Positions 46,331 through 55,438 of a stretch of DNA of 64,000 nt are shown in pieces (the first letter of the stretch is position 1; each line of letters begins with the position of its first letter). The DNA is from Bradyrhizobium archetypum (GTDB lineage Bacteria; Pseudomonadota; Alphaproteobacteria; Rhizobiales; Xanthobacteraceae). The stretch lies in the NCBI RefSeq assembly GCF_013114835.1, contig NZ_JAAVLW010000010.1, positions 62,001-126,000 on the forward strand. Direction: 5' to 3'. The notes beneath the pieces are model-generated. The model searched no databases. It saw nothing but the letters and a program-made list of their open reading frames with translations, and was not told the origin of the DNA. Both the position numbers and the translations under genes were made by a program.

Positions 46331-46432
46331 TCAACCACGGTCGTTCGCGACGGACGACCGGAAGCCCCCTATTCTTCCGACGCGCCGCATCAGGACAGCA
46401 TCGTGCGCGAGCCTGCGGCAGGCCAGAGATGA
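45734..46432 (+). CDS. rhcC1: RhcC1 (NolW), N-terminal half of the split T3SS secretin
   Basis: 232 residues. Signal peptide (about 1-33, ILNPVASAGVFLSTGALAAF), then secretin N-domains: YNYTVLDQDLSAALLEFGNN with RGRMPDLPPREFLDRLTNLY and NLQWYYDGLVLYVTAASEAQ (N0), then VLKPISFDAFKAALDALNIS and GDGLVLVSGPPRFVALLDQT (N1/N3-like). It makes the periplasmic part of the outer ring and pairs with RhcC2. It is the only intact copy in the window. Divergent from a dead nopB. Confidence 0.92.
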   Translation: MLSRRTILKILNPVASAGVFLSTGALAAFGAQLSLPSAPYNYTVLDQDLSAALLEFGNNLSIRVSVSAEVKGRIRGRMPDLPPREFLDRLTNLYNLQWYYDGLVLYVTAASEAQSRLLVLKPISFDAFKAALDALNISDERYLVRPAPGDGLVLVSGPPRFVALLDQTLNGLVAEAQTRPHAAVEKQSRESVVKLFRGSSTTVVRDGRPEAPYSSDAPHQDSIVREPAAGQR

Positions 46433-46760
46433 AATTGAAAATGCGCGGCAGCTTTCGGCGGAAGTCAGTGCCGTCACCATTGGCCCGTTGCGAATCCTTT
46501 GACGCTCGTCAGCTTCTCGAAAGCTCACTCTCTTAGCATGAGAGAGCGGATGTCTAGACGGCGATGCCGCCTACCCATCGTAATGGAGATGCACGTCGGG
46601 CACCCGATGCTCGGAATACGGCAAGCGTGGCTGGCGCCATTTTTTGCCGGCAGCTTGGAGGCTGCACTCCCACGAGCCTTCGAAACGGTTCTCTGCAGGT
46701 CGCAATGCAAATGGCCTTCGTCGAGCTAGGCTCGAGCCGAACTTTCAAAGGAGGAACAGG
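46433..46760. promoter_or_regulatory. Intergenic region with the effector D tts box
   Basis: Contains the tts box at 46506-46543 and the strong ribosome site AAAGGAGGAA at 46748-46757. No gene. Confidence 0.5.
46506..46543 (+). promoter_or_regulatory. tts box of effector D
   Basis: TCGTCAGCTTCTCGAAAGCT then CACTCTCTTAGCATGAGA: full match in both half-sites and the CTC..TAGCATGAG tail. 218 bases before the start codon. Confidence 0.93.
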
Positions 46761-47489
46761 ATGGATTTCAACTCAATTAGCCCAACGAACACGAGCCCGC
46801 AGCCCGATTCACCATCACTGCCCGCGGACGCAGCGGGCTTTGAGCACCAGCTGAGCGAGTTCGAAGTTAGCGCTCCGCCACCTGCTGCGGAGTCTCCCGT
46901 GCAGCATGGCGAAGCCTACTCGCCATATCTGGACGCCTGGCATCCCTATGCGCGATACTTGGAGTCGGGGCATTCCGACCCATCACTGTTGGATTGGGAC
47001 GATGATCTATATGTGCCGGCTGCGCCCTCCCCCGGGCCATTGGTGGCCGACAGGGAAAGCTCTCCGCAGCCCGGCTCGCAGCAACCGATTGCTCAAGCCA
47101 TCGCCGAACTCCCCGAGTTCGATCCCGAGCTGTTTTGGCAGAATGTGGAAGCCGGGCCATCGCAGGCTGGACCTTCGCAAGCTGGACCATCGCAAGCCGG
47201 GCCGTCGCGAGCCGGGCCGTCCTCGTCCGCTGGGGCTGCGCTGTTGGAACTCACAGATTTCATTCCAGAAAACGAACGTATCATAGCCGACCACTGGGTC
47301 TTCTTTCCCCATATGGCCTCGGATGCGCAGATCAACATATTAAGGAGGGCGGGACTCTTGCCTGCCAATACCTCCCAGACCACAACTTTCACCATGCTGG
47401 GTATGCCCCACACAGCCGAATTGCGACAAGACGGGTTTGTTCATGTCAAACCGTCGCTCGACGCAGGCCCTTGGCCTGGACAGTCATAG
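46761..47489 (+). CDS. Effector D: small member of the repeat-built effector family
   Basis: 242 residues from the ATG at 46761, preceded by AAAGGAGGAA; the frame opens further up at 46644 but that overlaps the promoter. N-terminus MDFNSISPTNTSPQPDSPSL with AAGFEHQLSEFEV, the same FE.QLSE box as effectors A-C. A run of GPSQA pentapeptides at about 133-155, then one copy of the C-terminal module (ASDAQINILRRAGLLPANTS, FTMLGMPHTAEL). No helical SAM-like modules and no PATP repeats. It reads like a minimal form of the family, with secretion region plus a single end module. Confidence 0.78.
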   Translation: MDFNSISPTNTSPQPDSPSLPADAAGFEHQLSEFEVSAPPPAAESPVQHGEAYSPYLDAWHPYARYLESGHSDPSLLDWDDDLYVPAAPSPGPLVADRESSPQPGSQQPIAQAIAELPEFDPELFWQNVEAGPSQAGPSQAGPSQAGPSRAGPSSSAGAALLELTDFIPENERIIADHWVFFPHMASDAQINILRRAGLLPANTSQTTTFTMLGMPHTAELRQDGFVHVKPSLDAGPWPGQS

Positions 47490-48168
47490 GCATTCCATGG
47501 CCCAGCCCGCGGCAGGGGGCATAGTCGTCCCGCTAGCGGACCTTCGGGACGTCGCCGACGGCAGGAGCATTTGGCGACCGTCCTTTCGAACGGCGTCGAC
47601 TATCTTGGCTATCTTAGGCTCCCGCCAAGATGATCGACCCAATCAATCGATTATGCATCCTTTCAGAGAATTGGTCAGGCAATGGCGGCGCAAGGGAATA
47701 CGAAGAGTGCACACGACCTGGCTGCAGGATCCGTGCCCCCGTCACTGTATCGTCTCAGCCGTGCGAAGCTTAGAGCGACGAGCGAGCATCTTCATTCTAA
47801 ATGTATGGAGCCTGCAGGCCTGCAGGAACGTGCCCATCGTTCCATGCTGTGCTTTTCCCCCGAAGCTTAGATGGCGGCTCGAATTTAACCGACCATGCCG
47901 GCGTGAGCACTTGCTCGACGCTCGCGCCGAGTGTGGCACTGAGACGACCATAGTCGAGATGGTGACCCCGTGTGGCGCACCATCAAATTCGTTGCTATGG
48001 ACATCGCCGCGACCCAACCGTGCCTTGAAACAAGCCCTTCCGGCTCCGACAGTGCCCGTGGGACCTTTACGGCCGGGGCCGAGATATCGCATTGACGGCA
48101 CCGCTTGCCAAGCTGTCGCGGCCCCAAAAAAGAGGTCAAGTCGCATATCACCTCACGAATATACAACG
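47490..48168. other. No supported gene
   Basis: Stretch between effector D and the convergent y4wB-like gene. Overlapping motif-less frames; nothing recognised. Confidence 0.35.
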
Positions 48169-49593
48169 TTAATTGGGTGTCGTCGGCGTTGCGGCTGATG
48201 GCGCGGTGCCTGGTTGTACTGCCGCTGGCCGCGGCTTCGTGGCCGATGGCGCGGTGATCGACTGAGCTGCGGCCAGTGGGGAGCGGCCGACGATGACGGT
48301 GAGCAGATCCTGCCCCCACAGCCGCTGCGCCGCCTTCCCGGCATCCTGCAGCGTCACTGCATCGACGAGCGCGCTGTACCTCTCGATATAGTCGATCGGC
48401 AGCTTATCGAGCTGATACTGCAGCAGTGCCCGCGCAAGGTTTGATGAGCTATCGAGCGCCAGCATCTGCGAGCCCTTCAGGTACGACTTGGCGTCATCGA
48501 GTTCCTGCTGGGTCGGGCCTTCCTCGGCCATGCGGCGGACCTGCTTCTGGACCTCCTCGACCGTCGCGCTGGCGCGATCGGCCCGGGTGCCGGTATTGCC
48601 GACAAACACGGCGGAATGATCCATCCACAAGAGCGCCTCATGCACGGAATAGGCTAGCCCGCGCTTCTCGCGGACTTCTCGGAACAGCCGCGACGACAGC
48701 CCGCCACCACCGAGGATATGATTGACGACATAGGCGGCCATGAAATCCGGCTCGCTGCGGCGGACGCCAGCACCGCCGAACGTTACGACCGTTTGCGGCA
48801 CGTCTAGCGGAATGAAGACGCACTGCGGCGCTTTGGCCGCGATCACATCGGCTACCTCTGTCAACTCCGCCTTGGCCGGCAGGCTACCAAACGTCTTGTC
48901 GAGCAGTCTGCCAAGCGTCTCTTGATCGACGTCACCCACTACCGCAATCTTGAGCGTGTCCTTGGCGACCACGCGGCGGACATAGTCCTTCAAATCGGCG
49001 ACGTCGATTTTCGGCACGCTCTTGAGGGTGCCTCCGGCCTGGCGGGCATATGGATGATCGCCGAAAGCGACTTCGAGGAATTTGCGATTGGCGAGCGTTG
49101 AAGGATGGACGGAGCCGCGCCGAAGGTTCGCGAGCACCGCAGCACGGATCCGTTCAACATCGAGCGCATCGAAATGCGGCGAGGTCAGCGCCATCCGCAG
49201 CAAATCGAAAGCCTCGTCCTTGTTGTCCTTAAGCGTCCGCAAAGAGCCGCGGAACTGGTCGCGCCTCGAGGTAAAGCTCAGCTTAATGGCGCGGCGGTCG
49301 AGCCGCTCGTGAAAGGCCTCGAAGTCGAGATCGCCGGCCCCTTCATCGAGCAGGCTCGCAACCATATGGCCGACGCCCGGCTTGTCTGTGGGGTCCTGGG
49401 TCGCTCCGCCGCGGAAGGCATATTCCATCGCGATCAGCGGAACGGTGGCACCCTGCACGACCCAGGCTTCGATACCGCCGGGCGACACCAGGCGCTGAAT
49501 CCTGGTCGCGGCAAGCGATGGTGCAGAGCCGAGCGTGGCTATCGCGAGCGAAGCCCCACCGAGGACGGCACGGCGTGTGAAGGAATAGGTCAC
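48169..49593 (-). CDS. Y4wB-like non-catalytic M16 peptidase subunit
   Basis: 474 residues from a GTG at 49593 (AGGAG before it), overlapping the upstream gene's TGA. Twin-arginine-type signal FTRRAVLGGASLAIATLGSA, so exported, probably folded. M16 fold: AWVVQGATVPLIAMEYAFRG, then GVGHMVASLLDEGAG where catalytic members have H-x-x-E-H; the zinc ligands are absent. The second M16 domain is ILGGGGLSSRLFREVREKRG LAYS (R-x-x-Y region) near residue 330. Non-catalytic partner of the adjacent catalytic gene, as y4wB is to y4wA in NGR234. Ala/Pro/Thr-rich tail. Confidence 0.85.
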   Translation of the reverse strand: MTYSFTRRAVLGGASLAIATLGSAPSLAATRIQRLVSPGGIEAWVVQGATVPLIAMEYAFRGGATQDPTDKPGVGHMVASLLDEGAGDLDFEAFHERLDRRAIKLSFTSRRDQFRGSLRTLKDNKDEAFDLLRMALTSPHFDALDVERIRAAVLANLRRGSVHPSTLANRKFLEVAFGDHPYARQAGGTLKSVPKIDVADLKDYVRRVVAKDTLKIAVVGDVDQETLGRLLDKTFGSLPAKAELTEVADVIAAKAPQCVFIPLDVPQTVVTFGGAGVRRSEPDFMAAYVVNHILGGGGLSSRLFREVREKRGLAYSVHEALLWMDHSAVFVGNTGTRADRASATVEEVQKQVRRMAEEGPTQQELDDAKSYLKGSQMLALDSSSNLARALLQYQLDKLPIDYIERYSALVDAVTLQDAGKAAQRLWGQDLLTVIVGRSPLAAAQSITAPSATKPRPAAVQPGTAPSAATPTTPN

Positions 49594-51052
49594 GGGCGCT
49601 TCTCCTCGCATTTGGGCGCAGACTCCTTGATGAGATAGCCCGTTACCGAACGTTTCTTGTCGAGCCATTGCTGCGCGGCCTTGCGCACCTGCTCGGCCGT
49701 GACGGCGCGAATGCGGTCGGGCCACCTTCCGATATCCTCAACGCTGAGCCCAGTCGTGAGCCCCCCGCCATACAGGACCGCAAGCATGACCTGATCATCC
49801 TGGGCGTAAATCGCTTGCGCAATCAGCTTGGTCTTGACGCGCTCGAGATCCTCGGCGCGCGCGAGATTTTGTGCGAGGTCGGCGATCACCTCGTCGATCG
49901 CGTTCTCGATCTCGGCAAAGTGGACGCCGGGTTTCGGCGTGGCCGAAATCACGAATTGCGAGGGATCGAGCGAGGTGCTCTGGTAGCTCGCGCCAGTGCT
50001 GATGGCGAGCTGCTTGTCGATCACCAGCACACGATAGAGATAGGAATTGGTGCCGCCGCCCATCACTTGCGCGAGCACGTTGAGCGCAGGGCTCTCGCCT
50101 ACGGGCGCTGTGGAAGCCGATGGCACGAGATAGTAGCGGCGCCAGGTGGGCTGCTCGATGCGTGGATCGGAGAGCGTCACGGTGCGGGGTGCCTCGGGCG
50201 TCGGCTCCTGTGGCCGCACGCGCTTCGCTGGGATCGCGAGCTGCGCTGGAATATCGCCAAAATTCTTTTCCACCATCAGGCGGATTTCCTTTGGATCGAC
50301 GTCGCCGGCGATGATCAGGATCGCGTTGTTCGGCGCGTAAAAGCGCTTATAAAACGCGAGCGCGTCCTCGCGGTCGAGCTTTTCGATCTCCTGGCGCCAG
50401 CCGAGATTGGGGCGGCCGTAGGGGTGGTTGAGGTAAAGCGCCGCCCTGATCTGCTCAGTGAACCGCCTGTCGGGATTGTTGGCGACGCTCTTATTGAATT
50501 CTTCGAGCACAACGTCGCGTTCGGACAGCACGTTCTCATCTTGGAGAACGAGACCGGTCATCCGGTCGGCCTCAAATTCCATCATCTTCGTCAGCTGGTC
50601 GCGCGGTACACGTTGGTAATAGCTGGTGTAGTCCGTCGAGGTGAAGGCGTTCTCGTCGCCGCCGACGCGCTGCACGATCTTGGAGAATTCGCCGGGCGGA
50701 TGCTTGGCTGTGCCTTGAACATCAAGTGTTCGAAGAAATGCGCAAGCCCCGACTTGCCCGGCGCCTCATCGGCGGAGCCGACCTTATACCATATCATCTG
50801 CGTGACGACCGGCGTACGATGATCAGGGATCACCACCACCTGTAGGCCGTTCTGAAGCGTGAAGGTTGCTGGTCGTTCCGAGGTGACTGTGATCTGGGTA
50901 AGCACGCTCCGTTCTTCAGGAACGTCCCAGAAGCTAGGATTGCTGCTATTATCCTTTTTGTATTCGACCGCCAGCGCGGTGGGCGTCGTCAAGGCCATTG
51001 CAACAGTGGCCGTGCCTAGCACCTTGGTTGTCAATGAACTCCAATTCTTCAT
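49590..51052 (-). pseudogene. Y4wA-like catalytic M16 zinc peptidase, frameshifted
   Basis: From ATG 51052 the frame gives a signal region (VLGTATVAMALTTPTALA), then LQVVVIPDHRTPVVTQMIWY and the zinc motif GLAHFFEHLMFK (H-F-F-E-H). A missing G in the codons after Phe-Lys (near 50713) shifts the frame. Restoring it joins exactly to the frame that continues VQRVGGDENAFTSTDYTSYY ... VLEEFNKSVANNPDRRF (third zinc ligand Glu) and ends at 49590. All other catalytic parts look intact, so the loss is recent or a sequencing error. As read, only a ~115-residue M16 fragment plus an out-of-frame tail would be made. Confidence 0.85.
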
Positions 51053-51677
51053 GGCATCGCCTTCGGTCGCATAGAGATTGGCATTCTGCAGCGGCCGATC
51101 CCGACAAAGCAGAGAGCCGCACGCCGTTGGCAAACAAGGGAGCAAAAGCCGGGCCAATCGCCTGATGCTTCCGCGCACAGGGCGCTGCGCGGCCAGCTGG
51201 ACGCGAAACGAAGCGCGTCGCCTACCTTCTGTTCGAAAGCTAAAGCCGCATTTGTTTGGTATCTGCCAACATGTTGCGAACGCGACGTTGTGCACGAAAC
51301 GCACGACAACTCGCCGCCTCGCGTTTGCGTAGATCCTGCGACGCCACATACCGCAGGCCCGATCTCGCGCCAGAGGCACTGCTCCACCATTTCGCGGCCG
51401 CAGCTGGCGCCCGCCGGGAAACATCTAAAGCCTGTCGCGGCGCCACCAAGTCAGAGGCCCCTTCCTGGCGGCCACTGCCGAGAGCTGCTGCCCTGCAGGA
51501 GCTTTTCTAATGAACACGCCTTTCGGATTGCCGCCGCGCTAGCGTCCACCGAGACCATCTTGCCAGCCGCGACACTCTTCCTCGACCAGCACTAGCTTTC
51601 CTTCGGCAGACCACCAACGCCGCACCTGACGGAACATCGATGCGGCCTCCAATGGCTTATCATGAACGCCCTGAGCC
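51053..51677. other. No supported gene
   Basis: Upstream region of the M16 pair on one side and of the small tts-box gene on the other. Motif-less frames only. Confidence 0.35.
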
Positions 51678-51714
51678 TCGTCAGGTTCTCGAAAGCTAAC
51701 GTTGCTAAGATGAG
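51678..51714 (+). promoter_or_regulatory. tts box of the 67-residue protein gene
   Basis: TCGTCAGGTTCTCGAAAGCT then AACGTTGCTAAGATGAG. Good half-sites (GTCAGGT, GAAAGCT, 11-base spacing). It lies about 30 bases before the start codon. Confidence 0.88.
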
Positions 51715-51745
51715 AGGGTGGTTATCTATAGGCGGTGTTACGAAC

Positions 51746-51949
51746 ATGAACGCAGGTGCACCCAATATCGGAGCAGCAGGAGGCAATAACGGCGCGGACG
51801 GAACCGAGGGGGCCGATGAGGCCAACTCGCAGGGCATGCAACAACGCAAAGCTTTCGAAATGGCTCTTGGCATGCTCGCAATGCAAATTGTCAGCGACGC
51901 GCAAGCCGATCTAGACTCTGCCATGGACGACACAGAAGAGGATGTTTGA
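51746..51949 (+). CDS. Small (67-residue) secreted-protein candidate under a tts box
   Basis: Reads MNAGAPNIGAAGGNNGADGT then EGADEANSQGMQQRKAFEMA and a helical, acidic end (LGMLAMQIVSDAQADLDSAM). Gly/Ala-rich flexible start followed by one amphipathic helix is the layout of small pilus-type T3SS proteins such as NopA, which lies at 55439. It has no cysteine or signal peptide. Nothing else shares its transcript before the nopE end. I do not recognise the family; a second pilin-like or translocation component is a reasonable guess, or a tiny effector. Confidence 0.6.
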   Translation: MNAGAPNIGAAGGNNGADGTEGADEANSQGMQQRKAFEMALGMLAMQIVSDAQADLDSAMDDTEEDV

Positions 51950-52665
51950 TTCGGCCCTATCGAGTCAGAAGCAACGAGCGCAAATGCACATCCATGCAAC
52001 GATGAGCAAAGAGGACGGAGTGGAGCTTCTCAGCAGCCGGAGGATTCGCACCTCAATGGTGCCTGGTCGCTCAGACAGGTTGCGGTAAGCTTGGCATGAC
52101 AACTTAGGCTCCTCTCGCTTTGGGCTACTCCGGTCATCCGTATCTTGGTAGTCCAAGACGTCCGGCTCACATATCGAACGGACTCGCGTTGCTTCAGGCA
52201 ATCGCCGTCGCAAGGTCTCTTATAGGATTGAGAGACCAAACAGGGTCTTCCTGTCCTCGCGCGCTGTTAGCGGCTGGTGACGCGCCTAACGAGGCGGCGC
52301 GTCGCTCTTGGCCGCAAATACGATGAATCGCGCATTGCTGCCGCTTGGTATTCGCCGCGCACCGGGCGCCGAGGCGCGTCCCCTCTTGTCAATCGACCTT
52401 ACAAGGAACTACTGGCAGAACCCTGCGCAATGTCGACTTGAGGTTGGGTCAGCTCTCGCTCCTCGAGATGGCCCCCACTCATCCAGTCGTGCCTTCGTTG
52501 CAGACTGTTACCGGCAGAGAAATGCCAATCAAATCATCGAAAGCGTAAGAGCGCGGATAATGCATGGGCACCCCAAGGGAGGTGCTTCCCTGCGCGCGTT
52601 GAGGAGCATGGGAAAGCGGGCGACAGCGCCCGCTCCCCATTCTTTGAATGGCGCTCAGATCGGCC
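51950..52665. other. No supported gene
   Basis: Between the small secreted-protein gene and the 3' end of nopE. No motif seen. Confidence 0.35.
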
Positions 52666-54102
52666 TCACCCGGCGGCCTGCTCATTGGCGTCAATGCTCG
52701 CCTGATTGACCTGCCATCCGGATCTATCGACCCACCCTTGACCTTGCTCATATATCGTCTGTGCACCATCCGACGTCAGCTGATCGAGGGTTTGGCCAGC
52801 ATTGGACTGCGTCACCTTCAGATTGTTGGCACCATCTTTGTCGTCCCCGAGCCCCTCGACAACCATGGCGTTGTCGCCATTCGTGATGGTGAGCTTGGAC
52901 GAAATGGTCTTGCCCTTGCCGTAGTCGACCGTATCCACGGTAATCTTGGTGCCATCATCGAGTTGCAGGGTCATGCCTTTCTTGAAATCAAAGTCGTCCT
53001 TGCCGTCTCCATTAGCATCGACATGAGGATCGCCATGAATCTTCGAGACATGGCCGGTTTCGTTGTTGCGAACGGTCCAGGTGCCGTCCTTCTCGTCGGC
53101 AGTGATTGTATACTTGTTGCCAAGGTGAATGGTTGCCTTGCCGTCATGGACCTCATGCGACCACACCGGACTAGCTTTCGGTGGCGGGCTCTGGTTAACC
53201 GCAACTGGGGTCATCGACACAGGCGGGGGAGGAGGAACGAAAACTGGAGTATAGTAGTAGTACGATGGAGTAGCGAGCGGCTGAGGAGTGTACTGGGACT
53301 GAGAGCCGGCGCCCGGAGCGCGCCCCTCTTCACCAGCATCGATACTCGCCTGATCCACCTCGCGCCCGGCGCCGTCCACCCAACCCTGACCTTGCTCGTG
53401 GATCGTCTGTGAACCATCTGATGTCAGCGCATCGAGAGTGAGGCCAGCGTTTGACTGCGTCACCTTAAGATTGTTGGCACCATCCTTATCGTCACCGAGC
53501 CCCTCGACAACCATGGCGTTGCTGCCATTTGTGATGGTGAGCTTCGATGAGATGCTCTTGCCGTTGCCATAGTCAGCCGTATCGACGGTGATCTTCGTGC
53601 CATCGTCGAGCTGCAGGGTCATCCCTTTCTTGAAATCAAAGTCGTCCTTCCCGTCCCCATCAGCATCGAAGTGAGGATCGCCATGGATCTTCGTGACGTG
53701 GCCGGTTTCGTTGTTGCGTACAGTCCAGGTGCCGTCCTTCTCGTCCGCCGTAATTGTGTACTTATCGCCAAGGTGGATCGTGGCCTTGCCGTCATGGACC
53801 TCATTCGTCCACACCGGATCAATTGCGGACGACGGGCTTTGGTTCTGGGGGACCGACGCGAACTGGGGAGGCGGCGGCGGGGCGAGAAGGGTTGGAGCAA
53901 CGTAGGCTGGACTGAGTACGGCGGGAGCGACAACGACCGGACTATTTACCGGCAGGTACTGGTAGGCCCCCACCGGGACACCGGCAGCGCCGGCGTACTG
54001 CCCCAGCGCGACGTTGAACATTGGAACGGCGGGCACGCCGTCAGGCACGAGCCCTATCGCCGGATTGGAACCGCCCACCACGGGAAGATACGGCATTTTC
54101 AT
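52666..54102 (-). CDS. nopE: NopE-type secreted protein with two self-cleaving DUF1521 domains
   Basis: 478 residues. N-terminal proline-rich secretion region (1-90), then two near-identical domains of about 150 residues at about 95-260 and 310-478. Each has VHDGKATIHLGDKYTITADE, then the cleavage motif GDPH (residues 141-144 and 357-360) next to a Ca-binding-like DADGDGKDDFDFK loop, and NAMVVEGLGDDKDGANNLKV. Bradyrhizobium NopE1/NopE2 carry this metal-induced autocleavage domain twice and cut between the Asp and Pro of GDPH in the host cell. Tyr/Pro-rich linker between the domains. Ribosome site AGGAGTGA; tts box at 54325. Confidence 0.93.
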   Translation of the reverse strand: MKMPYLPVVGGSNPAIGLVPDGVPAVPMFNVALGQYAGAAGVPVGAYQYLPVNSPVVVAPAVLSPAYVAPTLLAPPPPPQFASVPQNQSPSSAIDPVWTNEVHDGKATIHLGDKYTITADEKDGTWTVRNNETGHVTKIHGDPHFDADGDGKDDFDFKKGMTLQLDDGTKITVDTADYGNGKSISSKLTITNGSNAMVVEGLGDDKDGANNLKVTQSNAGLTLDALTSDGSQTIHEQGQGWVDGAGREVDQASIDAGEEGRAPGAGSQSQYTPQPLATPSYYYYTPVFVPPPPPVSMTPVAVNQSPPPKASPVWSHEVHDGKATIHLGNKYTITADEKDGTWTVRNNETGHVSKIHGDPHVDANGDGKDDFDFKKGMTLQLDDGTKITVDTVDYGKGKTISSKLTITNGDNAMVVEGLGDDKDGANNLKVTQSNAGQTLDQLTSDGAQTIYEQGQGWVDRSGWQVNQASIDANEQAAG

Positions 54103-54324
54103 TCACTCCTATTGCATTGAAGGAAGCGACAGACTGCGAGGACCACCCGCACAATCAACTTGGCACGTTGCGCCGAGGCCCTTCAAAACCAATCCCAGGT
54201 CACGGCCAGCAGCAGGCGCTCTCGCGTTTCTGGTTGCAGGTGACAATAGCCTTGATCGGCGGACCACTTCTCCCCCTTGCCCCTCGGGAATCGGGACTCT
54301 CACGTCGAGCGTATCCAAGTCGCA

Positions 54325-54361
54325 GGAAATGTATCTGGAGTACCTGTCGAAAAGCTGACGA
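54325..54361 (-). promoter_or_regulatory. tts box of nopE
   Basis: Minus strand TCGTCAGCTTTTCGACAGGT then ACTCCAGATAC. The first half-site is perfect; the second is GACAGGT. 223 bases before the nopE start. Confidence 0.88.
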
Positions 54362-54996
54362 TAGGATAATTGCCACCAGCACATCAGTCGTCGTGTCACC
54401 TGAATGTTGAGAGCATGTGATCACGACGAACCGCTCCTTATGACGGGCGTCGCAACAACGACATCTTTGGACGCGCGGCCGGCGAGCGACCACGCTCTCT
54501 GAAGGACGCCGGTCGAGCCTCTCGCGTGAATGCTCAAGACGGTCTTCAGGTGCCGTGGAGGGCCATAATCGGAACAGACATCTGTTCGAAATTCGTTTTG
54601 CTTCTTGTTGCGAGGCCTCGCACTTGCACACGTCGCCTTTTGTTCGCCCGATTGCGCGCTGGGCGTTACACCGTCCGCTTGCGTACTTTTGACTAATAAA
54701 TATCGGCGTACGCCGCGGCCGGCGATATCTCGAGAACTTGTCCACGGCGTTACGACGCACCAGGCGATCCAGCCTGCAGTCATCTGCTCAGGAGGCATGC
54801 TCCTTCAGCCCGACACCTGGCACAGCTCCACTGTCGCGGCGCGCTCCAGCACTACTAGGAGCACTTGACCTTTGAGATGCAAAACCTGCGCAGTTGCGTG
54901 CGCGCCAACGTCGGCCAAAATGCCGAGAGTACCGACACATTGTTCGGCGAGAGAAAAATCGGGCCCCCTCGACTCATTCCCCGGCCTTTGTGGTAC
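54362..54996. other. Intergenic stretch between nopE and nopC promoters
   Basis: No gene recognised; overlapping frames have no motifs. It separates two divergent tts-controlled units. Confidence 0.35.
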
Positions 54997-55034
54997 TCGT
55001 CAGCTTCTCGAAAGGTAATCCTCCTAGGATCACA
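54997..55034 (+). promoter_or_regulatory. tts box of the nopC-nopA-rhcV operon
   Basis: TCGTCAGCTTCTCGAAAGGT then AATCCTCCTAGGATCACAG. Both half-sites match (GTCAGCT, GAAAGGT). It lies 64 bases before nopC. Confidence 0.92.
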
Positions 55035-55097
55035 GTGCTGACCTCTAGGCGATGAGTCGTCTATTGAGCGTAGTAGAGATGAACACAGGAGAATGCG

Positions 55098-55385
55098 ATG
55101 ATTGGAGAAATGATCGGAAGCGCGGCTGGTGGATACCTCGGTGGGCCGCAGGGAGCGGCGATTGGTTCCGCTGTTGGTGGGGTACTCGACCAAGCCTTCG
55201 AGAAGGTTATTCACAAATTGGAGCCTGAGAAGGCTGATGCTGACAAGGTCGCCAAGGATAATGGCCCTGCCGCAGGAAAGACGCCGCAGTGTAGCCACGG
55301 CAACGGCGAATTGACGCTCTTGAATGGCGCGCCGGGCGCGCATGTAATGATTTCATTTCCTGCCGTCGTTACCCCAGCTGGTTAG
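55098..55385 (+). CDS. nopC: NopC-like small secreted protein
   Basis: 95 residues. Reads MIGEMIGSAAGGYLGGPQGA and AIGSAVGGVLDQAFEKVIHK, a Gly-zipper-like hydrophobic start without a cleavable signal, then a charged middle and a beta-type end. First gene behind the tts box, followed by nopA and the SctD gene, the same order I know for nopC-nopA-y4yQ-rhcV in other rhizobia. Rhizobial NopC is a small T3SS-secreted protein reported as an effector. Name given from size, position and Gly-rich character; sequence identity was not checked. Confidence 0.7.
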   Translation: MIGEMIGSAAGGYLGGPQGAAIGSAVGGVLDQAFEKVIHKLEPEKADADKVAKDNGPAAGKTPQCSHGNGELTLLNGAPGAHVMISFPAVVTPAG

Positions 55386-55438
55386 GCGTGAAGCAGGTCA
55401 TCAGTACCACTAACTTCCAAACAGAAAGGTGAGTCGAT

